A DNA stretch of 64,000 nucleotides from Eucommia ulmoides (Eukaryota > Streptophyta > Magnoliopsida > Garryales > Eucommiaceae). The stretch's first letter is position 1, and each line of letters begins with the position of its first letter. This document shows positions 13,141 through 24,759 of the stretch, piece after piece. Both the position numbers and the translations under genes were made by a program. Location: the NCBI GenBank assembly GCA_016647705.1, contig CM028330.1, forward strand, positions 34,175,534 to 34,239,533, written 5' to 3'. Below the pieces are notes generated by a model. It saw nothing but the letters and a program-made list of their open reading frames with translations, had not been told where the DNA came from and searched no databases.

Positions 13141-13452
13141 CCGAAATAGTAAAACTAACCGGTACTTAGCCCCTAAACCAGACCAAAAGTGTCAATTCAT
13201 GCCATAAATGCACCCATGTGCAACCAATCATATTCAAGATTGAGTACTGATTGCAAATGATTGTCAATCATTACAAGAATCTGGAAAATATTTGGTAATC
13301 ATTACCAAATTTTTGAGAATCTTCCACAATTCCTAAAATTCGTCCAAATGTGATCAAGATTAAGACAAGAGAGCATGTCCCATAGGCCAAACAGACCCTA
13401 AGAAAGGGTTTAGGATACCCTGTGCATGGATGAATGTGCAGGATCCCTAGCC

Positions 13453-13460
13453 TATAAATA
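13453..13460 (+). promoter_or_regulatory. Candidate TATA box of LTR O2
   Basis: TATAAATA sits in CCTATAAATACAGGGGCTTG, followed by a CT-rich stretch (acttctctctctaagctc). This is the usual layout of a plant LTR promoter and transcript start. Confidence 0.55.
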
Positions 13461-14161
13461 CAGGGGCTTGGTTTTATAATTTTCAAGTCTTGGAACCTTA
13501 ACTTCTCTCTCTAAGCTCGAGCAACTCTCTCGGGTGCTAAGCCTTTCAAGAATTTCTCTTGAATAACACATCGTTATTCTACTGAAATTCAGTCCGGAGG
13601 GTGTTCTTGAGGTTCTTGGAGCAAGAACTCAAGAAGTTCACGTTGATCGATCGAGTTCAAGCCAAGAAGACCAAGAAGGATAAAAAGGTTACTTGTTTAG
13701 GGAAAGACCACTCCCCTAAACTAGGTATGTGTCTTGAACATCCTTAAGTCTTGTCTTAAATTTATATACTTTGTTTGTACATAGCATAATCATGTAGTCA
13801 CCATACTTTAATTTCATGTTTATAACACATATAACCTATAACCAACAAAATAATGCTTAATTTTTGTTATAATCATCAAACCATGCCCAAATCATACAAA
13901 ACCATCTCAAGAACATCAAGAACGTCCGAGAACATGTGAGAATTCAAACAAAACACCTATCACACCATGAGTTGTGTATAGTCTCTACGATTCTCTCATG
14001 AACACGTCAATCCGAACTCTTACTAACTGTTAATACTAATTATATACTATTAATAAGCTGATTTACTTTATGCTAAACGTCAAGATCACAGTGTGGCACT
14101 AAGTTTTCAGGCTAGTGGATTGACACCCTTATATATATATATATATACACGACACCTACAA

Positions 14162-14358
14162 ACCCGTGTGGCTAAAAACTTGAGATAAAGAGAAGGCCTC
14201 TATTCCTTCGGGGATATGTGTGATTCTTATTCAGAAATCTTCTCGTTTCTACACCGATAGACCCTTGTGGCTAAAAACTCGGGATAAAGAGAGGGCCTCT
14301 ATTCTTTTGGGGATATGTGTGATTCTTGTTCAAAAACCTTCTCGTTTTTCTTAGTTAC
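14162..14358 (+). repeat. 99-bp tandem duplication
   Basis: Units 14162-14260 and 14261-14358 share gtggctaaaaact, gagataaag/gggataaag, ggcctctattc and ggggatatgtgtgattctt. They are flanked on both sides by (TA)n runs at about 14131 and 14371. Confidence 0.9.
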
Positions 14359-14566
14359 GAGTAGGACTGATATATATATATATAGTATTTTCTTTACTTT
14401 TCAACTGACAACTCACATACTAACACTAACTTGTCTAAACAAAAGAGTTTGGTTAAGATGTTCTTGACAAAATCAAAGAGGTCATGTCCATATCATGTTG
14501 TGACTTGTGTGTTTTTTAATAACTAAAATCAATTAAAACCAACCCAGTAATCACCTTATACAAACG

Positions 14567-14743
14567 AACTACGTGATGACCTAATTCTCATTAATCTGAG
14601 ATACGTAGGCAACCCATGTATGGGTTTGGTCACATATCCAAATAATTTAGTCTAGTTTGCATATTGGAACTACATGTCGACCTGATTCCCCATGTTTACT
14701 GGGATAAGTAAGCAACCTTTATAAGGTTCAATCTGTTAAAAAA

Positions 14744-14775
<32 letters not shown>

Positions 14776-14866
14776 GCCATTTAATTTAGTATAGCTTACA
14801 TGTCCATCTGATTCCCTGTGAAAATAGGGATATATAGGAAGCATTTGTAAGGTTCAGTCGATTATA
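14567..14866 (+). repeat. Three degenerate LTR modules and a poly-A tract
   Basis: Copies at about 14567-14636, 14667-14733 and 14797-14866 share a pattern of tac(g/a)tg..gacctgattcyc...ggataygtaggcaacc..t..ggttc.gtc. A run of 29 A (14747-14775) lies between the second and third. Confidence 0.65.
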
Positions 14867-15400
14867 TTTCTATTTCTTATAAACTATTATTGGGTTGTCG
14901 TTGCCTAGATTAGTGTAGTTTATAGCTTTCATTACATCAAAAAACAAAAAAATATTTTCATTTTCAATCTGCATTAGTTGTAGTTGCATAATAGATAATT
15001 AACCTTTACTAGCTTTATATTACATAAAAATACATAAAAAGGGAAAAACTTTAAAAAAGGGAATTGTTTTGTTAATGAAATCAAAGAAAATTACATGGAG
15101 TTTGTTTAACAATAAATATTTATTTAGACTAAGCTACCGTTTACGGACGAGTGTCTTGGGGTGCCTAAAATCTTTCCCGAGCATAACCGACCCCTAAACT
15201 TTAAGAAAATCTATGGTACATAGATCTTTACGAGTCAAAACACGGGCCATTTCAAAGTAAAAATGAATTTTTAAAACTCCCAGTGACCTAGCACACCATT
15301 TAACCCTATGCTAGGTGACAACTTTGTTTTCAACATAAAATCCCAGCTTAAGAAGTTTTTTAAAATCGACGCTTAGAAAAGCCATTAAAAAACCATTTTC

Positions 15401-16120
15401 AAAATGAACGGATTTGGACGACTTAGAGAGAGAGAGGAATGAAACTCGTTTCCCTTTCTTCCCGATCTTTGCTTCTTCCACTATCAAAATCCGAGGTGCG
15501 TCACTCATCATTTCGTGTAACAACTTGCGTGATTACGATAAATGGGACGAGAACTAGATTACTGAATGATGACCAATTGTCATTCATTTTAAGTTCATAT
15601 TTTGGAAGTGTTGTGTTGTCCATGTGCAAGAAATCCAAAAAGGTGGGATTCATATACCATTATTATTCGCCTAAATGGATGGAGAATTGAAGTAATCTTC
15701 TCTGTGAGATATTAGTTGACCCAATAGGTCTTCCCTTTGAGGGTTCTTTTCGAAAAGTATCAGCCTCAGTCACAGGTTAGGGCACATTTTATACTTTTGA
15801 TCTCTCACTCGCCCAGCCATAAGCTCAGGATTATTATGTGGTGTTTACCCACCCATATAAAAATTTGTTTGGTTAATTTATGAAAATTTTGAAATTATTT
15901 GTTTTAGTAAAAATGTTTTAAAAATTTTAAAGTGATGTGTTTGGTTGAAATTTCAAAAACAAGAATTTTTTTTTATTGATGTGATTGATTACAAATATAT
16001 ATATATATATATATATGAGAGAAAAAAATGTACTAAAAAAATTATCTCATTAATTGAGAATTGTAAAGAAAAAATATTTGTAAAATAATTTTTAACTTCT
16101 CTTGTAAATTGAAAATTGAT
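15401..16120. other. Unassigned stretch with one short open frame
   Basis: A plus frame at 15439-15690 (83 codons, starting MKLVSLSSRS) reads on past its stop into FEGSFRKVSASVTG and then DYYVVFTHPYKNLFG near 15840. This could be a relic of a coding sequence, but I do not recognise the family. The rest is AT-rich with a (TA)n run at 15996-16016. Confidence 0.35.
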
Positions 16121-17661
16121 TAAGGTTGTGTTTGGGGAAGGGAATTCTAAGAGGGATTTCATTTGATTAGAGGATTTTAAAATTCTCTTTTGAGAAATTC
16201 CTTATTTGGGTTTTAAGATGGAAGGATTTGTCAAATCCTTTAATCTTAAAAAAAATGGTGAAAAAAGGGATTTGAAAATACTTTTGAAAGGGGTATCATT
16301 TTCCAATTCCTTCCAAGAAAGGATTTCACAACTTCTCCTGATCTGAGCACTCCATCTCCTTCTTCTTGTCGTGATGACAAATCTTCGCAATGAGCCTTCC
16401 ATCCTTTCGCGACCACCGACGACAACGAGTTCCTTCGTGACCATCAACGACAGGCCCTGCTTTGCGACCACCAACGACACTCCTCATTCTCGCGATAACC
16501 GCCACCAACGAGCCCTTTGCATCGTCGTGTTCGTCAGCAGCTTGTCCATCGCCAACGTCTTCGTCCATCGCTGTGAAGTTCATCGTCTCCCTGGTATGGA
16601 AGAAGCTTGAAACCCAACTGCAAGTACTTGCGATTGGGGTTGTTGGTAGCACATAAATTATGTCGCTGCTTTCATCGCAAATATACGGGTCAAGTTTTAA
16701 TATAGAGTGAGAAGAGTTAGGGTTATTGTATCCACAAGGATTGGATTAGTCGGTCGTTGAGTACCGCAATTATCATAACCCAATTTTATTTAGGCGACTC
16801 AAATTTATATTTTTGTTAATAAAATAATATACTAAACTTATTAACTAATTAATCTAATATACTAATAATGACGTTTAATGGGAGTAAATTGTCTAGGGAT
16901 TAACTTTGTCCACTTAAACGTGTTCGTTTCAATCTAGTTTACATTAACGGCATTTATCCTATCCGACAATCTCGGTATCGAAATCTCATTCACCTCTCCC
17001 GAGTGTAAAGTGAATGGATATGTGACTTCGCGTCAATGCCGAAGTCCCCATCGAGCATCTATACGACACTTGGTCACTTGAGTCTCGTCCCAACCTCACA
17101 AATTGCATACTTTCTAGCGCCCTCCCGGGTCATTAGATCGTCGCGTTGCGTTTACACCCTAATCTGAATCCGGAGTTACCTCTCCCGAGTGTCAAACTCC
17201 GTATTCTAATATATCAATCCTAATACCATAACAAACACATTAAGATTGTAATAAAATGGTAAATACAATCGGATAAACATGAATAACCATTAACGAAACA
17301 TAGATTTATTCAAACAACGTTTTCATACACGAATCGCTCCCTAAACAATACATGTTTAGTTATACATGGTCATAACCAAATATATAACAATAAACAAGCT
17401 AAACATATACAAAACTATCAACCAAACTAAGAATAAAAGAGAGAAACGAGGAGACTAGCCGTTATCCGAAGAATTGACACTAAAACCGCTCCGAGAACGT
17501 TTCCTCTTCTTCATGTTGTGATCTTTTCTTGGTTGATACGCCTTGGAGCTCTCAAGACACTCCCGAAAACGTCTACTTATATTTGGGGAAGAAGAGATGA
17601 TATTTATAAGATCCAAAATATCAACAAAATATCCTAAAATATCTAAACTGTCTGGCGCATG

Positions 17662-17823
17662 ACCGCTGCAGCGGTGGGATCACTGCTGCAGCGGTGGAGA
17701 AGTCGGTAGGTTTCTGGCGGGTAACCGCTGCAGCAGTGGAGAGTTCAACAACTCTCTGCATTTTGACCGCTACAGTGGTGGAGAATTCAACAACTCTCTC
17801 TATTTTCATAGCTGTAGCAGTGG
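17662..17823. repeat. Five spaced CTGCAG palindromic motifs
   Basis: ACCGCTGCAGCGGT (17662), CACTGCTGCAGCGGTGG (17681), ACCGCTGCAGCAGTGG (17723), ACCGCTACAGTGGTGG (17765) and AGCTGTAGCAGTGG (17810). The first is a perfect palindrome and the others are decayed versions. The phrase gttcaacaactctct follows copies three and four. Confidence 0.8.
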
Positions 17824-18110
17824 ATGCAGGTTTTGAATATTGTCCGTTTTGCTATTTTTTTCCACCGTTCTTCCACCGACTTGCTCGTTTATAGATCGTT
17901 TTTGTCCATTTTTCGCCCCAAATACCTGATTTATAACAAAATAAATAAAAACGTATTAAAACATATTAAAACGCGATAAAAATACTTGAAAACTACCAAA
18001 ACCGGCTTGAAAATAAGGAGATAAATTACTCCTATCAGTTGCGATTAGTATTCTTGCGATTAGGTATTCGATTGGGCTTGCGATTAGTGTTTCGAATGTA
18101 GTTGCGATTA

Positions 18111-18240
18111 GGTCGCCTTTCAATTTCGAATTTAGCGATTTCGATTTCGCCATTGACATTCTTTGTTGTCATTTGGTCGCTTTTCAATTTCGAATTTGGG
18201 GTCTTCGATTTCGCCGATGACATTCCTTCGTCGTCGACGA
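18111..18240. repeat. 64-bp tandem duplication
   Basis: Copies start at 18111 and 18175, sharing ggtcgc(c/t)tttcaatttcg, cgatttcgcc and tgacattc.t. It is preceded by repeats of ttgcgattag (18038-18110). Confidence 0.8.
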
Positions 18241-18329
18241 TTGCAATTTGATTGCCTGTTTCTCTTTCTGTTTAGTTTATATATATATGTTCCCAGAAGT
18301 GGGATCAGAAATAGAACAAAAAAAAAATA

Positions 18330-18499
18330 TTTTGTTCTAATAAATTTGTTGTTGAAATTTGTTTTAGTTCCAATAAAATTGTTCTAATAATTATGTTTTG
18401 TTCCCATAAATTTGTTATTGAAATTTGTTTTAGTTCCAATAAAAATATTCTAATAATTCTGTTTTGTTCCCATAAATTTCTTGTTGAAATTTGGGATCA
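18330..18499. repeat. 66-bp tandem repeat, about 2.6 units
   Basis: Units start at 18330, 18396 and 18462 with TTTTGTTC, continuing ataaatttgtt.ttgaaattt and agttccaataaaa. The period is a multiple of three, so the repeat stays open in one frame; the resulting ORFs are artefacts of the repeat. Confidence 0.9.
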
Positions 18500-19054
18500 G
18501 GAGAATACTGTTGACAAATACTTTACCTATCCAAATAAAAGAATTGTAAATTACACGTTCAAATACTTAAACTCAAATAATTATTCAAACAACGGATTTG
18601 TGAAATGAAAAGATTTCAAAATTTAGGATTTTAAAATCACTTCTTTTCACAAATCCCTTACCCAAAACCAAAAGCAACCTAATTTGTTTTTGTGAAGATA
18701 TGCTTCATCCTTAGTATTTCATGGATGCGGGCTCCTCTCCCTCTCTTAATTTGCCTAATTTTGATGCAGGAGTTATCCCCAAAACAGACGCACAATTAGA
18801 ATTTAGGGTTAAAAAAAGTCTCTTGCTATTAATCATTCTTTGCTCGGATTACAAAAAAAAAAAAAAAAAAAGAGTTCTCCCAAACACTTGTTTCCCCTTT
18901 TTATGCTTTGAAAGTAAAAACACAGAAAACACAACAAGAATCAGAACAGAATATGTATTTCAATTATACGAAGCAACTTATGTGGTATGCGAATTTCATA
19001 TATTAGTGGCAAAAATCTATTTCCTTTAGATGTGTTTTTCGGCATATTTTTTCT

Positions 19055-22000
19055 CTAGCAATCAAGTTTCCGTTCCTGAGGCCATCCGAACTCCTCCAAG
19101 AATGAAAGCACGACTCCATTCGACCAGCCAAAACCCGTCTGCATCACAAAAGAATGCTAAATTCACTAGTGGATCATTTTGTTGAAAGGATAAAAAGGTT
19201 CTTAATTGACGAATATTAGTTTTTCTATATTTTTCTTTTCTTTTGTATTTTTGTATTTTTAGGAAGGATATAAAATAAGAGTGTAAATTTTTATAATTAT
19301 GAAATTGATAAAAGGTAAAAAAAATATTATTTGAATTAAAATACTATTCTACTCTTACAAAGTAATATAACAAAATATTTAATATACTAATATTATATAT
19401 GATGGTGGTGAATTTAACCATGAGCCATGCAACGGAGAACCCAAAGGTCCCAAAGTGGGGCTGGGAGAGAGCAGAACGCCTTGAGGAGGCCTGCAAAGTA
19501 AAACCCATAATCTGCTCGTGGGTTGGGTGCTAAGGGAAGAGTCGGGCGAGAAATCTATTAAGGAGAGAGTCAAGTTGATATTGCTGGAGATTATTCATGT
19601 GACAGAGGGACGTGGGAATACCAGAATCATGATTACGCTGGTAATAGAATCATGATTGCAGTCTCTCTTTCTCTCTCTCCACATTCCCGCCGTATGAAAT
19701 ACTATATAAATTCAAGTTAGCGTGAGGCAAGGTACGGGCAATTTTAGATTCACAACTAGTTTCATATTTTTCTCTCCAAAGATACTTATTCTTACGCCGG
19801 AGGTTTTTCACCGAAATCCAACCCCCGGTCCCCGATGTAAATAATTTGTGCAGGCATCCTAGGAGCGAGCGAAAGAATTGTAGAGATTAATTATAAATTT
19901 ATTGTGCGACCATTTCTCGGTAACATCAGGTATAACAGTTATTATTGTAAATTCTAGACTTCCCTTCTAGTTTCCTCCCAGTTTTTGGGAGGATAAAATT
20001 TCTCTCTTTCCCATTTTCCCTGAATTACCGAACAATGAAAATAAATTTCCTTCTCATTTTTCTTCGACCCTTTACTTTCCTCTCACTTTTCAATCCTAAA
20101 TAGTAATATGGGTTCGTTTACACAGAGTTTCCTTTTTTCCTTTCCATTCAATTCTAAGGCTTCAATTCTGTATACCCAAACATTACCTTAGACAAAATTT
20201 GTGTGATCCTATGTTATAATCTTCGATGAACATTATGAATAATACTAATTACATAAATGTTAATACAGGACTTACTTGGGGAACATATTCTCCACCGCCT
20301 GCAAAGTCTCCGCATTTGTCAACGTTATATTTTTCGTGCATTGTGCCCGTCTTTTTGTAAGCAGCATGGTTTGTTCTGATCCACCTAACAGCAATGTCCT
20401 CCGCCATTGACCTGGCTTCTTCTAATCGAGATCTCACCAGACCTTCAACAATCAGGTGCTGCAGCGGGGCCCAGCCATTCGGGAAGTCCCTGTTTGGAGT
20501 TTTATTATTAGAGCGCGGACTTGAAAAGATAAATAGAAAAGTGTAAAACCAATAATGGAAAAAAAGAAAAAAAAGGTTTTGCCTCCTTCCCATCAATAAA
20601 ACTGGAGTTAATACGCTTCATGAATTCAGTCACTCACCATTGTTGGCCTGAATTCGTCAATGAAGTTGAGATACCAACAGCGCGGATCAGACCCGAGTTT
20701 CGGAGACTTTCCACAACTTTCTCCACCACCTTACGATCTGCAAATCAAAGCATTCTCATTGTTGTTTTCCAAATACAAAAATGGTACGTTTGGTAATGCT
20801 TTTTCTACGCGGCTTTTATAATTAAAAAAGTTGGTACTTTTTCGTTAAAGCAAAAGCAAAAATTAAAAATATGTTTGATATCTTAGCATGAATCATAAAA
20901 ACGATCTCTTGATCCAAAATTTTGAAGAGGATAAAAAAAATTTGGATGTTTACTTTGTCAATCTCTTAAATATAAAAATCAAAAAAGGCAGAGCAACTAA
21001 TTTTTGCTTCTAAAAATACTTTTTTCTCTTGATTTCTAAAAGTATTTTGCTAAAGCTTAAAACAAAAGCTACTTTTAATTTTTAAGTACTTAAAAAAAGT
21101 GTTATCAAACCGTGCCTAGCTCAAAATAGAGTTGGATAGTTGGAGAAGACGAGTTAAGAAGGGAAAGTCGGGATGGGTTAAATTCAAAGCTTCAAGATTA
21201 TCCAACTTTTACCAATAGTTTTTACTTTTAACCATTCAAGCTGATTTTCTTAGTAGACCAAATATTGCTTAAAAGGAATCCGCAAGTGAGATATTGCAGA
21301 CCGCATACCTGAGTTAAACAACTGATTCCATAAGGGTATGAAGTTTGAAGCAAATACATGTTGATTCTGGTTAGAACCGTCCCATTTGTAAGCATCCTAG
21401 ACGACCAAAATCTAGAAATCAGAAAAAGTAATAAAGATTGTCCTTGGAAATAATCACATATCTTACATGTAGATACTACCTCACATGTGGTGTTATCGCT
21501 AAGCCAATAATCAAGCCATTGTCCAAGTTCTTCGTTCCAGAAAACAGAGTTCATAGCCTTTTGTCTTGCTTGAGAGACTTCATGAAAGCAGGCAGCAATG
21601 CTGGTGTCTCCAGTAATGCTTCCGAAGAAGGCTATGTCAAGTTCCATCTGAAACATTAGACCATAGAACACCAATTTAGGCTATGTCAAGTTCCATCCGA
21701 AACTCAGCTCGACATTTTTATATACGAAATTTCCTGATTTTACCTTGAGAATATATGCATTCAAATCAACCGGAATGATTGATGTTGTAGCCAATGTTGC
21801 GAGATCAGATGCATCCCTGCAGTGAAAACGTAATGACTCGTACCTTCATTTGTCTCTATAAAAACACCCTATTATTTGACTCAACCCATCAATTAGCTTT
21901 TCCCCCCCATTAACAATGCTTTTCTACCCAAGAAGTGTTAGTCCGATTATCAAAGGGAGATGCTCTCTATCCTCGTTAACCAGGGTTCAACTCTCCAGGG

Positions 22001-24726
22001 AAGCACTCCAAAAATTAAATCTTAAATTTAATCCTGAATGCACCAAGCCGATGTAAGGAAGTGCATCGTCCAAGGAGGTGATTAGTCGAGGTGTGTAAAC
22101 GGACCTGGACACACCTTACCGTTTAATCAAAAAAGGAAAAACAACACTTTTATAAAAAATGTGTGTTTTTTTAATCAAAATGCATTTACTTACAACAAAT
22201 GTGTTTCTGAAAATATAAATGAAAACATTATATATATATATATATAAGTTAGGACACTCATAAAGAGGACCGTCGGGTCAAAAGACAAACAAACTTATAT
22301 TTTACGCTATTAGATCAAACTAACCCCACCATAATTAGGGTTAAGTTGTAATAGTGCCTTTAAACACAGTTAAACACCAGTATATATGTGTGTGCAACGA
22401 AAGTAATGTTCTATCTATGTGAATGAGCATATAATAACTAATGTGGATCACCCCTGATTTATAGGTTTATTCTCATTTTTTTTTAAAAAGATCAGATGAA
22501 AAATCATCACGTAATGAATGAACATGTAAAGGAAAATTAAGACCTAATGAATCGCAAAATAAAGTAAAAAAGTGCCACCTCATCCATCTTGTACTGAAAT
22601 CCCATCCTGATTCAGCTGCTGAAGCCAGTTCACGATATAGTTTTGTTTTCTCGCAATCATTGGAGAGTTTGGAAGCAGTTTCCCTGTCCTTCAAGTATCG
22701 GAAATAATCTAATATAAACAAATAAATGATTTACATACAATTTTAATAATATTTCCATGGTTTTTACTAGAATGGTATATGGGATTTTGAGAACAAATGG
22801 TTCACAATAAGGACAAGGGCATCATGTTTCCTTATTAATATAAAAAGACTCAAATTTATCCTACAATTAGTCGGTGCATAGAGTAAACGAGAGAGGACAT
22901 ACAATAGTTGAAGACTCTGGCCTGGGCGTGTTCCACATTGCATAATATCGACTTAAGGTGTGTTTGGTTCCTTTAGCATCCTGAATGGTCACCTTATGAA
23001 TTCCTTCAAAAATCAGTAAAATAAACAAGGCACCAATTGAGAGCGGGCAGGGGGGAAGGGGGGGGGAGCTGATTGATAAAAAAAGGGTGGCATTTGTTTT
23101 AGTGTTTCTTTTTTGCTTTGGAACAAAAAAAATAAATGTTTCTGCTCTATTCCCAGTTTTCAGGAACAAATTTCAGGGAACACAATGGAAACAAAAAAAA
23201 TATGGTTCCCAGATTTTTTTTCCCGCACCAGCTTCAAGCTTTTTGGGAACGGAAACACTAACCAAGGGCCAAGAAACAAAGAACCTCAGGCCCCGTTTGC
23301 TTCCTGTTTCCATTCCTTAATTTTTGTTCCTGCTCCCAAAAATTTGGAATTAATGTACAAAAACAGGTTTGGTAAACAGTAATTCTTGAATTCCTTAAGA
23401 ACCTAAGAAAGAAAAAAAAAGTCGATTCCTATTCACTCCCACAAATTATTCTCACTACTGTCCCGCTGGCTACCACCACGCAGGCCACCATACATTTAAA
23501 GAAAGAAAAAAGGGAAAAATGTTGTAACCAAACGTGTTTCTTGTTTCTACAATTTCAAGACAACTGTTGTTACCAAACATGTTTCTATTCCTGCAATACT
23601 TCAAAATAGAAACAAAATTCTCATCCCAATTTATTGGAAGTGGAAACAGAAAATTCGGACGATGCCACCTGAGGGGCTAGAAAGTTATATGAAAACAAAA
23701 CAATCTCTTCATACCTGAATTCCAAAATTCATGTTCTTTTAGCAGGGCGGGAAGAGACTTTCTAACCAAGTCCATATCACCAGTTCTATTGTATATCTCA
23801 TAAATCATTGCACTGAGGAGCGGAGGCTGGCTATAAAAGTCCCACCCAAATATTAGCGTAAATCAAAGTGGAATAATTCATATAACACAAAGACAATGTA
23901 ACACCTCACTCTTTCAACAGCGACTTACCTCCTGTTGGTATAGTATGCCCTTGCACCATTAAGAACGTACCCAAATTCATCTATGAGTGAAATGAGATTA
24001 ATCACTATTCCTTTCGCAGTTTCATACATCTCACTTGCTAATAAGCCCCTGCAACACACAGTACGGAAATAAACCCTCTAGACGAATCTCTAGAATTATC
24101 AAGAAATCATTGATTCACTGGGTTAAGCAAAATCATAAAATGATTGGTGAAGAAGAAGAAATATTGGCATTACTTATTGAATGAATTCATAAAATGAAAT
24201 GGGGGATTTACCTTATTATCCAGTAAGAATCCCAGTAGTAAACCTCTCGAAACCGCGACCCTGGAATCAAGACCGGTTTCGGCAAAGGAAGCAGAGTATT
24301 CAAATCGGGTCGCTTCAAAACACGATCGGAAACTATACGGCTCAAATTCTTCCAGAGCGAATGAACCTCCAAAGCCCAAGCCCTCATCTCCGGGTTCTTC
24401 ACGCCCGGCAGAAACCCCTCCGGCTCTGCGACGAAATCCACCGGCTCAACGTAGACCAAACTCTCCTCCACCCCAATCAAATAATCCTCAATAAACCGTT
24501 TCAGATCGCCGGCCGGCACCGAACCATTCTCGGTCCTCGGAAGCTTTTCGAAGGCTTCTTGAGTCTTCGAGAGGTTGAACTTCAGAGATAAATCGACGTA
24601 CAATTTCGGGTCGAAATTGTTGCCTCCGAAAGTTTTGAAGGCCGTCTGTTGGAGGCGTTCGAGAAAGGCGACTAATGGGGTTGTGGGTCCGACGGGGCCG
24701 GAGTCCGTCCGTACACATGGCATTAA

Positions 24727-24759
<33 letters not shown>

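Larger units (their letters stand above)
12370..15400 (+). mobile_element. Second Tat/Ogre-type LTR-like block (O2)
   Basis: Non-coding but structured. It has roughly 170-bp repeats (12651-13140), a clear TATA box at 13453, a 99-bp tandem duplication (14162-14358), three degenerate copies of a gaactacgt...gatacgtaggcaacc module (14567-14866), and an end at 15140-15400 with ttggggtgcctaaaatctttcc, gacctagcacaccatttaa and aaaatcgacgctta. The end section parallels LTR O1. No PBS follows, so the block is truncated at its right end, and the left boundary is a guess. It could be the 3' LTR of the O1 element or an independent fragment. Confidence 0.5.
16124..18679. mobile_element. PIF/Harbinger-like non-autonomous DNA transposon
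   Basis: The left end, GGTTGTGTTTGGGGAAGGG (16124), and the reverse complement of the right end, GGTTGCTTTTGGTTTTGGGT (ending 18679), form imperfect terminal inverted repeats. TAA lies directly outside both ends (16121-16123 and 18680-18682), the TWA duplication expected of PIF/Harbinger. No transposase is visible. The inside is a patchwork: a GC-rich part with gcgaccaccgacgac-type repeats (16370-16600), a probable nested non-coding insertion from about 16650 to 18036 ending ttactcctatca, and repeats at 17662, 18111 and 18330. Short opposing frames at 16326-16656 are not convincing genes. Confidence 0.55.

Noticed and set aside
18163-18608. Two 71-74 codon frames
   Set aside because: They follow a 66-bp tandem repeat whose period is a multiple of three, which keeps a frame open by chance.
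21934-22140. Functional tRNA gene
   Set aside because: Only B-box-like sequence is present; no cloverleaf could be formed and the body continues into a SINE-type tail.
22473-22721. Longer exon 5 of trehalase starting at the earlier acceptor (FRYLKDRETAS reading)
   Set aside because: Phase does not match exon 4, which ends at a codon boundary; using that acceptor gives a stop. The acceptor just before DRETASKL keeps the frame and matches the family length.
24199-24591. 130-codon plus frame opposite trehalase exon 1
   Set aside because: Mirror frame of a well-supported exon; no features of its own.
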